Source of the DNA: Astragalus membranaceus
Taxonomy: Eukaryota > Streptophyta > Magnoliopsida > Fabales > Fabaceae
Direction: 5' to 3'
Assembly (NCBI GenBank): GCA_039519185.1
Contig: CM076848.1
Span: 32,635,849 to 32,699,848, forward strand
DNA length: 64,000 nt
Positions 41,794 through 54,247 of the stretch are shown piece after piece (the first letter of the stretch is position 1; each line of letters opens with the position of its first letter). Under the pieces are notes generated by a model. It was given only the letters and a program-made list of their open reading frames with translations, did not search any database and had not been told where the DNA came from. The translations under genes were made by a program, and so were the position numbers.

Positions 41794-44753
41794 TCAAAAT
41801 TTAAGATATCCCCATAAGTTAGTAAAGGCCACTGATAAAACCAGTACAGAGGCAGAAACTACAAAAACAGAAGACCACATGGTGCAATTGGCGGAAGCCT
41901 TTGATATGTAAGGCACCCTTCCGCTTAATAAGAAATCTTTCAACCGCAACTTGGAACCTGCATTTGTTACTTGTTGAGAAATCTTCTGCTGTTTATTCAC
42001 ATAAATAGTACAACTAGCACTTTCATCAGCAGCATGATTTTCTGCAGCTTTCTTCTCCTACAAAAGAGAAATAAACCTCACAAGTCACAACACATGCAGA
42101 AACAACCTCTTTTTATGCAAGCAAAATAAACAAATTTCTTACCGCTGCAATGATTGGTTTTGAATTATGCTGTTCTTGTGCACAACTCTCATCTTCCGCC
42201 ATCCCATTTGAATTGCGTGTAGTTTTTAACAAACGAAGTCTCCTTTCTGCAGTACCTTGCATCACGTTTGTCATTGGCTGTTCGACTCGTGCTGCTCGAG
42301 TCCTTCTTACAATTCCATTTTCACCACCAATAAGAGTATTGTAGTTTCTGGGTTGTCCATAATCATTCACTACATTGTACACTTGACCAATATTAACATC
42401 CGATGGAAAAGCCATCTGGGAATTGTTTGGTAATAGTGCAACACTGCTCTTCTGGTCACCACCACTATGATCAAAGGCGATGCCCATGGTGCTGCAAAAT
42501 TCTGGTGGTGTCCCAAAAGGAATCTTTCTGTCAATTGCCTCCTCAGGATAAGCACCTTGCAGACACTGCCACATACAATAAGACTAACATCATAAAGGAG
42601 ACACAACAAAATTCTGTTAAATTGTTAGAGCTGCGAGTGAAGTTAGCAAAATAAATGCATGTTATTAGAGCTGTTACTTACGGTCATATTGGCTACTTCA
42701 ACCTCTGTGTCACTGCCTGATCCATTGTCTTTAACATTGAGCAAGGGGAAGTTTTGATATTGATTACAGGACCCGTCATAGGAAATTTGATCCCAATTGA
42801 CATCAGAATTTAAAAAGTCTGAAATACTTATCTCATTTGTACCATATTGAAGCCCATATCGACCATCAGATTCAATGTTTGCTTCATAATGAAATTCTGG
42901 TGGCATATGCACCAGTGCTGGGGAAAATAATTTGTCATCTAATAGATCGTTTATTGGGTCATAACGCGTCTCAACGTCTAATTGATTGATTCTTGGGTTA
43001 TTATATATCTCAAAGTTCAATGGCTGAACCTCCTGCAGGAAATATCAAGTTTAGTTACTAAATCAATAAATCCAATGCATGTAAAATCAAAATAAGGAGG
43101 GCAAGATCGATAAAAGAAATAAATAAATACATACATACATATAATACAATTGACTTGAGTTCTATAACTGTTATTAATCTTACTTTAAGTAGCTCCAATC
43201 CAACTCTCATGATTTTAAGATAGATAGGTGTGTTACTGAGTATACAAATAAAAGTACTATTCCCATAATCAGCTTCTCTTTACTGAGCAAATTAAGAGCG
43301 AGTTATTTCTAGCTAATAAAATCGGAAATCAATCACTTTCCCTGATTCTCTAAGTAGCATAAATTATGCACCTTGACTTAATGTTCTCCTAGAAGAACTA
43401 TAGGGTATGACTAAACTGAATAAACTATTATATTATGTATTAGATGTCTTACAATTACCAACCATTGATAACTACTAATAACGGATTATATGAGTTAATC
43501 CATCTAACCTCTGCAGGTAGTTTTACAATTTGATTTTGGGCATCATGAGCATCAAATCCATCACTATGGCAATCAACCGAGGTAATAACATTCGATATTG
43601 TTTCCTCGGATATCTCAGGGATAACTGTCTGGTGCTTATCATCTTCTGTAACCTGTGATGTGGAAACTGCAATAAGAGCTGCATCAGATTGTATTTCTTC
43701 TGGAGAGTAATTAGCAGCCATAGTAGTTGAAGTAGTCTGCTCCAACACTTCATCACAGTTTGAAACTTCAAGGCTCTCGTCGTTTTTCTTAAACAATCGA
43801 CAGAGAACATATGGATTCTGATATACAAACAAAGAAACCAATTTACAATATAGCAATTGTTATTATCTTTATATAACTCCTTACCAAGTTGCAAACTTTG
43901 TAGCACCAACACTTCCAGTTGAAAACGTGTTTGGTGTCTGACACACACTGACATCAACACTTCAATTACTTGTATATTCAAATTGACACCAGTGTTTGCG
44001 TGTTGTGTCTGGTGTCCATGTCGATGCTTCATAGGTTGCAAATTGCAACAGTGCTATGGTAATTAACTATTAATAAAAAATAGGAGTTGAGAGAAGAGAG
44101 TGGACCTGTCCTGGGTTGGTACCATCAAGCTCCTGGAGAGTGGGGCGATACTCATGCATAACCCAATTGGTTCTCTTCCCTTTAGGTGCACGACCACTGT
44201 AGAAGACCAAAGTCTTCTTCATTCCAATCAAGATAGTACCAGACTTGATTTTACGATCCTTTCCAGTTGCTTTCCAATAACCATTATTTGTTGCTCTATT
44301 CAAACGATGTCCATTTGGATACTTTCGATCCTGTGGACAGAAGAAGAACCACTCTGGATCCTTATTCCGTACCACTGACAAATCTATAACACACATCAAC
44401 CAAGTAATCGAAAATCAGCAACATAAAAAGGAAAAAGAAAAAAAAACAGCTAAACTATATAAACAGTGTAAACATGGAAGCTAAGATTTTCAACTTTACC
44501 AAATCAAGAAGAGATTAAGATTTGAAAAGGTTAAAGAGAGAGAAATACCGGGCATGTCCCAGGGTTCCAATTTGCAGACATCAATTTCTCGGATAACCCA
44601 AACCTCGTCACCATTACCGTTGATCTTCTGTCGGAGGTAGTAATCGATGAGTTCCTCGTCGGTAGGTCGGAATCGGAACCCTAAAGGCAGTGAATTCAGT
44701 GACAACTCCGCCATCTCTTCACCACGAGATTCACAACAGTCAGCAGAACCCAT
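41794..44753 (-). CDS. Membrane-tethered NAC transcription factor (NTL type), 6 exons
   Basis: Exons, minus strand: 44753-44549, 44383-44106, 43817-43509, 43032-42682, 42565-42143, 42057-41794. All introns are GT-AG and the CDS is 1830 bp (609 aa). The NAC domain spans residues 22-170 (LPLGFRFRPTDEEL, DPEWFFFCPQDRKYPNGHR, YWKATGKDRKI, KTLVFYSGRAPKGKRTNW, NPYVLCRLFKK). An acidic, serine-rich C-terminal activation-type region follows, then one hydrophobic segment at 583-604 (WSSVFVVSASVLVLSVAFTN). In this family the protein is held at a membrane and released under stress to act in the nucleus. It resembles the Arabidopsis NTL group (ANAC014/062/091-like); the exact orthologue is not determined. 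An alternative start is M14. Reading frame and splice sites are intact. Confidence 0.9.
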
Positions 44754-45785
44754 TCACACACAGACACAAAATAAGATTATATTTTTTTATTTTTTGAAAG
44801 GAAAAAAAAAAGGCTTTGAATGGACCCTTGGATCAATTATAAAGATAAAGAAATGAAAGGAAGCAGAAACAGAGAATCAATGGAATAATTCAGAGAGTTT
44901 TTTTTTTTTTGGTGAGAGATTCAGAGAGTGTGATGGCCTATGATAGCTTTTCTTCTTTTATCGTTTTTTTCTTTTTCTCTTAGCACTACTACTACCCAGC
45001 ACGCACGTAAGAAAGCAAGTTTGTTTTGTTTCACTGACAGTGTAGTGACTCGTTCGTTCCCACTTAACGTAGCCGTGTTTAAATCCCTCGTATATACCGT
45101 GTACGATTTCCTACCCTCGTTTTCCCGTGAAACTACTATCATGCCACTGTATCTCCTTAGCGTTGAGTTGAGCGCAAGCCAGAGCTCAGGGGTAGTAAAT
45201 GGGAATGAAAATTTTGAGACGTTTGGTCAGAAAGGACGTGTTGTCCCGCCAATGACCCTCCGTCACGTGCCATCATCCTAATTGCACGATGGAGCCCTCA
45301 TTTTACTTGCTGACTAAGAAAACGATTGTGTTTTTCTGAAACAAAAAAAACGATTGTGGACTAGACGACAACCAGTCTATCTTTATTTTTTATTTGTGTA
45401 TAATTTTGAATATACTCTACTCAATCAAATGAAGAAACTTTTTTTTGGAGGTTGTACTGTACTTAAATTATTTTAGAACAACAAAATTGAATCAATTATG
45501 AAGTAAGGTACTTTTACTTATCACTGAGTCTTTTTTTGTTAGCAGATATTCTTGAATTATTACATTTACCTTTTTGTGATTTATACAATTTTTTAAATAT
45601 CTTTTTGTTCATTCTTTTTTGAACTTTGTTTTTTTTAATTATTGTAGAGCAAACAACTTGCGAAAGTTGTGAATAAAGAAATAACTATGCAAAACGACCC
45701 GTCGTCGATTTTCTGACTGCTTTCTCTATGCTCTCTGTTATGCATTATCCTTCTATAATTTGTTTTTAAGCATATCTTTCTATAA
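44754..45785 (-). promoter_or_regulatory. 5' UTR and promoter region of the NAC gene
   Basis: The first 200 bp upstream are CT/A-rich on the coding strand, as plant 5' leaders often are. A G-box/ABRE-like GTCACGTGCC with core CACGTG is at 45264-45269, about 510 bp upstream of the ATG. No other gene is visible to 45785. The region from about 45400 is AT-rich and featureless. Confidence 0.4.
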
Positions 45786-45795
45786 TTCTACTTAT

Positions 45796-47068
45796 GGTTT
45801 TTTTTAACCCCCATTATATCCTATACCCTCTCAAATATGCCAAACGGACGATTTTACTCCTGAATATTTTGATTTTTAAAAAAAATTCCAGAATTACTTA
45901 TTAAGACATGATTCCGAAGCGCTTTTTTTAAGGATTCTCGGAATTACGTGAAAATTTTCAGAAATATGTGAAAAACGGCTTCCGAATTTATGTTAAAAAG
46001 GGGTATTTCCAGAATTCCCAAAAAAATGGCTTCCGAAATTATGTTAAAAATGGGTATTTCCGGAAATGAAAATGTTGTTTTGGAAAATTTTAAAAAACTG
46101 GACTTTTACCCACGGTTTTGTCCGTAGGTAAAAGGTTTTTATCAAAAAAATAGACTTTTACCCACGGTTTGGTCCGTAGGTAAAAGGTTTTTATCAAAAC
46201 ATTGGACTTTTACCCACGGTTTTGTCCGTATGTAAAAAAAGAAAATTCCAAAATTTTCTTTCCGGAAGTATGGTATTTCCGGTGACAAACATCACCAGCT
46301 TAAAGCATTCCACACTCATGAGATTGCAAAGAGAAAGCTAGGATTAGATGCTGCTGTTCTCGAGTCCATGGAAGACATCAACGAAGGGGATATGCCTGAG
46401 AAGACCATGGGAGAGATATTGTCTGCAATTTTGTTGAGTTAAAATATTGAGCCAAAGAAAACATTTAGCTTGATTTACCGTCCGTCTGCTGTCTTCTACT
46501 TTTTCTCTCTAGGTTTGTACTCCTTTCCTATCGTATGATATTAATTTAATTAACCATTTGAAGATTTGCTACAAAAGACACCTCGGCCGCCATAGAAATT
46601 GGTAAGAATACCAAACTGATGTACAATAGTCTAAACGTTCATGTATTGGTGACAATGAATAATCTGTATTGGTGACAATGAATAATCTGTAGTTAGATCA
46701 ATAGAAATTGGTGACAATGAAATACTTCCGGAATTATGCCAAAAACACATAATTCCGGAAGCCAATTTTTTGACTTTCGGAATGATGTGTTTTTGGCATA
46801 ATTCCGGAAATCTTTTTATACTCTCAATCTTTTAAACTTTTCGAAAGCACCTCAAAATGGGGTATTTCCGGAAGCCATTTTGACTTCCGGAAATACCCCA
46901 TTTTGAGGTGTTTTTGAAAAGTTTAAAAAATTGTTTTCCAGAAATGCCTGTATTTCTAGAAATTTTTTAAAAAATATTTTTTTTATTGAAAAGTTGGGGT
47001 ATTTTGGGGATTTACACTAAAATGGGGGTATAAGGGGGAAGGAGAGGGTACAAAAGAAAAAAAAACCC
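45796..47068. mobile_element. Mutator-like foldback element with TTCCGGAA hairpins
   Basis: Flanked by the 10-bp duplication TTCTACTTAT (45786-45795 and 47069-47078). The ends GGTTTTTTTTAACCCCC and, inverted, GGGTTTTTTTTTC resemble degenerate terminal inverted repeats. Inside are many TTCCGGAA/AATTCCGGAAG words. A perfect hairpin TGGGGTATTTCCGGAAG/CTTCCGGAAATACCCCA lies near 46857-46903. A 61-bp tandem repeat with TTTTACCCACGG...CCGTAGGTAAAA occurs at 46085-46240. A 50-codon open stretch (46271-46441, ending at a stop) with ordinary coding composition may be a captured gene fragment. Confidence 0.6.
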
Positions 47069-47078
47069 TTCTACTTAT

Positions 47079-47625
47079 TATAACAAAATATTATATTAAA
47101 ATTTTAGACTATGGTTTGAGATATTTGTACATTATATATTTGTTTATCTAGGGGTAAGCTCTATAAAGGAAAAGGCGATTTAGGGGACGCACCGCGGCGG
47201 TGATGGTACATAATTTGGAATCCCGAAAATAAACACACTCAATTAAGGGGAGACCACCGATAAGGGTTGGTTCAAGTGGTAACTGAACTTGAAACTCATC
47301 TCAATGTTTTGGGTTTCTTGGGTGTAGCAAAAACAATCACACAAGCCGGCGAAGCCGGGTCTGGCCAACCAGATTCTTTAGCGTAGATCAATCATTGACA
47401 AAGTCGTTAAAAACTACGCACCAATCACATAGTAAAAAAAAAATTTAAACGGCCACTTTAGTTAAAATTTTAAAAAAAATGGCAGTTGGTGTACACATAT
47501 TAATATATGATAAATTATAGATAAAATATCTAAAATTTATATTTTTTTCATTTAAATATCTCATTTTACCATCTAAATTTAAAATTCAATGGGTTAAAAA
47601 GTGGATAGTTCAAATATGCCCATTT
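47079..47625. other. Intergenic
   Basis: No gene visible. GGTTGGTTCAAGTGGTAAC near 47265 faintly resembles a SINE A-box, but no B-box or tail follows. Confidence 0.4.
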
Positions 47626-47640
47626 ATATTCTGTCACAAA

Positions 47641-47719
47641 CGTTTAATGTGCCTCCAATCCAGCGATGGGATTAGTCACTGCGTTCGGCGGTGGATACCC
47701 TGGTTTATACCAAAAAAAA
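47641..47719 (+). mobile_element. Truncated SINE-like retroposon
   Basis: 79 bp ending GGTGGATACCCTGGTTTATACC plus A9. It is flanked by a 15-bp duplication ATATTCTGTCACAAA (47626-47640 and 47720-47734). The tail and long duplication show LINE-machinery insertion. The body resembles the 3' half of dicot SINEs; the pol III promoter half is missing. Confidence 0.75.
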
Positions 47720-47734
47720 ATATTCTGTCACAAA

Positions 47735-48500
47735 ATATGCATGTTTTGGTGTGTTTGGACCAACGGCAAGATTCTCACGTCCATGTAGACTCACGACAAC
47801 GTAAAAGCTAGCGTGCAGTGGCAAACCTCACATATTATTGCACGCCCTCAAAAATAAAATTACACCCACTCGTATGGTTGTTATAAAAAAGCTTAAGAGA
47901 CTACTCATTTCAAAATTTAAAGAGGTGCATTGGCAGAAAACATAACGTGTTTCGGCCACCGACCCACATCCATTTTCTTGAAAATAGAAGTAGAATGCTA
48001 AGTTTTTTTTTTAAATTGTTCTCCCAATCTTTGGTACTTTTAGCTTGTTAACTACAAATTAAGGTACGATTCATTTGTGCTATCTAAGTACTAAAATATC
48101 ATCTTTATAGTTGTCTTGTGATAATTCAAATCAAAATAAAAAAATTAATAGTTGTCTTGGGTTTGTAAAAGACTCAGTAAATATAAAGGGTATATTTGAA
48201 AAAGTTTGGTAAATTGTACAATGGTTTTTAAAAGAGCTAGTGTTTTGGGACAAAAATAAAAGGTCAAAAATATCAAAGATTATAGAGTACTGATTTTTTT
48301 GGTGGGAGTAGTTTTTTTTTGGAGTAATATTTTTTTGGGTCCTCAAAAATGCCTTTGGGCTAGGGCCTTCTACGATAGCATAACACAGGTCCATAGTCGG
48401 CCTTACTCCTATGTAAAACAAATATTTTGCACACCTGAAAAAATTAGTTTGCACCTAAGTCCTTAATTTTGCACTAGCGGTTTCTATATTTCCCGCTTTT
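47735..48500. other. Intergenic with possible hAT remnant
   Basis: No credible gene. The segment 48338-48405 (GGGTCCTCAAAAATGCC, GGGCTAGGGCC, CAGGTCCATAGTCGGCC) resembles the tip of a hAT-type element, but I found no second end. Confidence 0.3.
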
Positions 48501-48700
48501 TTCAATTGTTTGGTAGTGAGTTTTGTGTGTTGGGATGGTGTTCTATATTTCCATAGTCGGCCTTTTGGTGTTCTGCAGTCATTGTGGGTGTTACTTGGTT
48601 TTGTTGGTGTATTTTGGCTTTGGTCATCTCTCCCTAGTCTTGTTGTTTGCTTGTGCTAGGATTTATTAATAAAATCTTCTAATTATAGAAAAAAAAATAT
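48501..48700 (+). mobile_element. Probable LINE 3' end
   Basis: A T/G-rich stretch ends GGATTTATTAATAAAATCTTCTAATTATAG followed by an A-run, as in plant L1 3' ends. It is very short, with no coding part and no target duplication identified. Confidence 0.4.
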
Positions 48701-48836
48701 GAAAATGTAAAAAAAAAAAAACTTTGAATTTAGGGAAACCAAACCTAATCCACGAGATAGTGCACTCCTTTTTTTTCCTATTGAAATGGAATGTATTCTT
48801 TTTTCTTTTCGACTAGTTTTAAATGTCATATTATCT

Positions 48837-50432
48837 ATTTTTTTTCCGATAAGCAATGTTGCATAAATAGGAGCACTAGGGGTGCTCAAAACCACAAATA
48901 CAAGGACGAGATCACAGGTTGTTTATACATGAAAGTGCATTATTCCACCATAGTGATGGGATACAACAAAAATTCATTCCCACCCCATAAATGAACAAGC
49001 CCCAAGATAAGAACTTCACATGGGCCACTATCGAGTCTACATTTGGCTCTACCCCTCTAAAACAAACACTGTTACGAGATAGCCAAAGACACCAACAATT
49101 TGTCAACCAAATAAGATGTTTGATCCTCTTCGCTTTCTCACTAGTACAAAGGTCGTCATAGCGTAGAAAATGATCAATTAGAGTAGATGGGCAATGCACT
49201 TGAACATTCAGCCAACGACCAATCTCGCCCCACACCCTCAAAGTAAAATCGCAAGCCAAAAACAAGTGATGAGAATCCGCAATGTGAGACCTACACAAAA
49301 CGCAGACTGCATCCTCCTCTGAGTGAATAACATGTCGTCTAAGTAACAGTGACCGAACAGGTATAGAATTGTTGAATATACGCCAACCAAACAACAAGAT
49401 CTTGGCTGGAATACAAGTCCTCCATAACGCTATCAAGTCAGATTTCTACAGAGTCGAAACTGGCTTGCTGCTGTCCACGGCTGAAAGTTGATTGACTTGC
49501 AAAAGAAATTGGTAAACCAACACCATCGGTCAGCAACTCCACGGGCCATATGAACATCACGCAGAATCGTCAACAGCTCATCAACTTCATCACCGAATGC
49601 CGATCCAACACCTGTGAAAAAAGAAAATTCCACTGCCAATGATCATCACACCAAACTCTTAGATCCGCCAACCTCACATTTTTATTATTACAATTGTTGA
49701 AAATGTTGCCAAACTCAATCTTCAACGGACGTTGCCCAAGCCAATGATGATGCCAAAAATCCACTCTGCTACCATCCCCCAACCTCCGTCTTACATTTGA
49801 TTCGAACCAACCCACCGAGAACCTCTCCTCCCCCACACACCTAAGATCGCGCCACCACAAAGAATCTTCCCTTTTATGCACCGATGTTGAACCATTGAAA
49901 AAAATAGACCCCAAATCACCATATCTATACGAAAGAATACCCCTCCAAGGCGCACCCTCATCCGATATCAACATCCACTTCCATTTGGCCAAGAGAGCAA
50001 TATTAAGCATTTCAATATCCTTCACACCTAACCCTCCCTCCTCCTTAGATCTACAAATTTTCTCCCAAGCCACCTAATACATGCCCCTCGAATCCTCATT
50101 GATCCCCCACAAGAAATCTCTTTGAAGCTTAATAAGAGTCTTTATCACCACCTTTGACGCTTTATAAAAAGACAAATAATAGAGGGGTATGCTATTTAAA
50201 ACGGAGTTTATAAGAGTTACCCGACCTCCAATAGACAAGAAACGCCCTTGCCACAAAGCCAATCTACTCCGAATCTTATCAATAATCGGCTTCCAAGTTG
50301 AACTCCGTCTTGGATTTGCGCCCACGGGAATTCTCAAATATTTGAATGGAATAGACTCCGTTCGACAGTGAAGAAAAATTGAAGCCGATTCTGAGAAATC
50401 CTCTGACACATTGATACCAATAAGTTTACAAA
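48837..50432 (-). mobile_element. 5'-truncated L1 LINE with ORF2 remnant
   Basis: Flanked by the 12-bp duplication GTCATATTATCT (48825-48836 and 50433-50444), with an A-tail on the minus strand at about 48846. It encodes the C-terminal part of ORF2: RT thumb (FKYLRIPVGANPR, WQGRFLSIGGRVTLINSVL, LQRDFLWG), connection (WEKICRSKEEGGLGVKD), and the zinc-binding reverse transcriptase tail (CVLCRSHIADSHHLFLACDF). A tryptophan codon reads as stop near 50074, and frame changes occur near 49600 and 49436. The endonuclease and catalytic RT were never copied in. Inactive. Confidence 0.9.
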
Positions 50433-50694
50433 GTCATATTATCTCCTTAATTATGGGAATGTACTCGAAATTCTCGTTCATGAAATCGACAGCTGAAAAT
50501 GAAGTTGGATTCAAGATAATATTCGTTGGCATTCCCATGAATCCTCTCAATGCACAGTAGAAACGAGTGGTGTTTATTTTGGAAAAGAGTATGAGATGTT
50601 CGAACTAAAAAATTTTAAATACGATTTCATATAGTTGAGCTTTAGAAAAAGAAAAGGACATCGAAGAATTTATCCTCTTAAGTTTTAAGCTTAA

Positions 50695-51545
50695 ATGCAA
50701 TTTTTGTCCTCCTATTTTACTAAATGTGCAATTTTGATCCACTTATTTTGTTTTGGCAATTTTGGTCCCCCAATTTTACTAAATGCGCAATTTTGATCCC
50801 ACTGTTTATTTTTGTGTAATTTTGGTCCCCTTATTTTACTAAATGCGCAATTTTGATCCCCCTATTATAGAAAATGATTTAATTAATTAAAATAAATAAA
50901 ATATTTTTATATTTATATTTTAATATATAATTTAAAATAAATAAAGTATTTTTAGATTTTATATTTTAAATAGTTCAATATTTACTTAAAAAAAGAAAAT
51001 TACTTAATTATCTAAAATAAATAATCTTTTTTATATTTTATATTTTAAATTTAAATAGTTAAATATTTATTTAAAATAGAAAATCATTAAGTTTTTTTAA
51101 AAAATAAACTATTTTTATATTTTAAAATATAAATTAAAATAATAAAATAGGGGGATTACCAAATTTATTTTATAAATATTTATTTTAAACAATTAAATTT
51201 TTTATATTTTAAAATATAAAATATAAAAATAATTTAACTATTTAAAATAATTATATTATTTTCTATTTCTTAAGGTATAAAATATAAATGTAGTTTATTT
51301 ATTTTAAATTATATTTTAAAATATGAAATATAAAAATACTTTATCTATTTTAAATAATTTAATCATTTTCTATAGTAGGGGGGTCAAAATTGCGCATTTA
51401 GTAAAATAAGGAGACCAAAATTGCATAAAAGTAAATAGGGGATCAAAATTGCGCATTTAGTAAAATAGGGAGACCAAAATTGCCAAAAAAATAATAGGGA
51501 GATCAACATTGCACATTTAGTAAAATACGGGGACCAAACATTTTA
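50695..51545. repeat. Foldback repeat with tandem-repeat arms
   Basis: The left arm (about 50695-50880) has four near-copies of CAATTTTGGTCCCC...ATTTTACTAAATGCG. The right arm (about 51365-51545) has the same in reverse complement, giving inverted arms of about 180 bp. The core (50880-51365) is extremely AT-rich, with TATTTTAAA repeats. It is probably a non-autonomous DNA element; I found no clear target duplication. The bases 50445-50694 and 51546-51680 hold nothing that I recognise. Confidence 0.75.
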
Positions 51546-52942
51546 AACATTCTGGATAGAAATCTCACCAAAAAAGAATCATTATGAATAGAAAAATATT
51601 TATCTGATTCGATTTAGATTATTTAAGGTCTAATGTTTGAATAGGATTGTTTTTCTTTACTTTTAGTACATGGGTATTAGTGTAACACCCCGCAATTACC
51701 TAAAGCGGAATGTCAACACTATATGTCCTAAACTCAGTGAATATAACTCACTGTTAAAAACTTAACATAATATTGGGATCAACCCAAAGGTAACAACATA
51801 TGTCTCGGTCTAAAGACCACCTTATCCTGGAATACAAGTGAGTACATAATACAAACTTGAGAAAACAACTTAAAACAGAATCCATAACAGCTAACTAAAG
51901 GTCCAAGATTTGATTCAAAGATCAATTTACAAGGAATACAACATAACACAGATATCCATTATCAAATCTTCCTCTAACGGAAAGTCCAACTTGAGTAGCT
52001 TCCTCACAGAGGCTTTGTACCTGAAAACCACAAAATATAAACAATGAGATTACAAATCTCAGTGAGCATATCTGAGACCCCTTACAATTCCTCTCATTCG
52101 TTTCTTGTATTTATCCAATTTTTCTTTCTAGGCCGAATAATGCTAGAGCACCCTTTAATCCGGGAAACCCCAATTCGGTGGTACCAATTAATTATCTTTC
52201 ACTTGGCTTAGCACAATCCGAGAAACCAAATCACTCGATTTCAACGGAAACCCCAATCCGACAATCACTGAAGGATAATGCTAGAGCATTGGCTTCTGGG
52301 ATCATGACTTCCCTCCACCAAGTGTGCTAATAAATCGGGATCGTCATCCCATTAATAAATTATGTATCATGTCATTGTCATTCATGACTTACTTGATTAG
52401 TTTACATCTCCTTGAAGGTTCTCACTCACTACTCGATGATTTGGAAAACCGACAATTTAAAAAACATAAAACTCATGGAAATATCATCCAAACAATTGCA
52501 TAATTCATTACCAATGATGAGGGTTGGATTAGGGATGAAAAACAATCAATTTGAGATCGAACGGTGGAAAAATAGTGGGCCAAACTGATCCTGACACGGC
52601 AGCCCGTGGCAAGCAACACGGGCCGTGCTGACTGGTGCAGTTTTTAGGCTGCAAACCGAAATCACCACGGGTACCCGTGATGGCTGCCATAGTCCGTGGC
52701 GGACCAACGGTGGCCCTGTTTTGCTGAATTTCGTTCCGATTCTCAATCTGATTCGATTCTGTTCCTTTCCCAGCTCAATCCAAACATCAAAACAGATATT
52801 CTAAGAGGTATATAGCATCAAATCAAAGCATAATATCATCACTTCAACCAAAGCACATTCGAATGAAACAATCACCAAAACCGAATTACATTTCCTAAAA
52901 ACTGAATTTCCTCATTTCACAAAATTTTGAAATCTCGACACA

Positions 52943-53099
52943 TGATCAACTCCAATTTAGTGCATTTTTAGAGATATTTTTAGGTTACTTTTAGAGCAAT
53001 TATATACTAATTATATAGATCATTAACTTAATTTGCTATTTATTTTGCAGGAAGAAAGAAAATATGAAAGAGATACAAAAGCTCATTTTAAAGCTCCTT

Positions 53100-53189
<90 letters not shown>

Positions 53190-54051
53190 AGATGAGAGAA
53201 GAGAAGAAAAGGGCTTAAAGCCCATGAAATAAGAAAAAGGCCACACGGCCTATTATGAGAAAAAGGAGGAGAATCAGGAATTGAAGGAAATTAGAGAATT
53301 AACAATATAAAGGGGGAGAAAGGAGCCGCGGCAATGGAGGTGAATAATAAGAAGTGCCGCACACTCGGAGGGAGTACGCAAGCAACAGTACACACGGCAA
53401 GGAGAGGAGGGAGTTTTGGTACCCGTTTTTGACACTGTGAGAGAGCTCTGGAGCAGAAAAAGGAGACTAAATTTTCAGGATCAGAAATTTCTCTATTCCG
53501 GGTTATTTTTATCTCTGTAATTTATGACTCCTAATTTTATTTTATTGTTCTCGAACACTATGGATAGCTAAATCCTCTTCTAGGGTCTTAGGTGGATCTT
53601 GCATGTTTAGAGACTTTTTTTATGTTCTAATTTCTGGTTTGAATTCCTGTTTTTATTTTAATTAATATTGTCCTATTGTTTTTATCACATGATTAGGATT
53701 AGCTACCCTTTGCATGTTTATAATCAATTAGTTGATCAGCGACCGTACTGCAATTAGTTGGTGGACCTATAGGATAATTGGGGCTATAATTAGGGCATGA
53801 CCAAACCATAATTTAGTTTGCAAGTGAATCCGTGACCCTAGACCTCTCTCCATTTATTAAATCTAGTATTTTAATTATTGTTATTTATTTCTTTTTTATT
53901 TGTTCCATTACAATTCAAATATTTGTTCGTCTAAATAATAAATAATCTCGATTAGTTTGGTACTTGCTAATTAATCCCTGTGGACACGATAATCTTTTAT
54001 ACTACTTTTGCGGTAGAGTACACTTGCTCTAAGTGTGTTTTTAACGCAACA
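52943..54051 (+). repeat. 5' LTR of the Athila-derived element
   Basis: Starts TGATCAACTCCAATTTAGTGC and ends TTAACGCAACA. It includes a TA repeat at 53103-53187. It lacks a stretch of about 205 bp present in the other LTR (60752-60945), between CATAATTTAGT and TTGCAAGTGAA. Confidence 0.92.
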
Positions 54052-54057
54052 AGTTTT

Positions 54058-54075
54058 TGGCGCCGTTGCCGGGGA
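54058..54075 (+). promoter_or_regulatory. Primer binding site of the Athila-derived element
   Basis: TGGCGCCGTTGCCGGGGA, six bases inside the LTR; same site as in the Athila element at 23166-23183. Confidence 0.88.
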
Positions 54076-54247
54076 TTAATTTAGCAATATTAAACGAAAA
54101 AGATTTTTATTGCTTTAGACATTTTTTATGCACTAGTTTTATTTTTTTTTTTTTATCTTATTGAAAAAAAAATACAAAAAAAAGGCTGCTAATACTTTCC
54201 CAAGAGACCGCTGCAGTTCACCTTTTTTGCAGATAAAAGTTTAAATC

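Noticed and set aside
47255..47300. SINE-like A-box GGTTGGTTCAAGTGGTAAC
   Set aside because: No B-box, tail or duplication around it; too short to support.
48131..48454. 107-codon minus-strand frame
   Set aside because: No domain; part of it coincides with a possible hAT tip and T-rich tracts.
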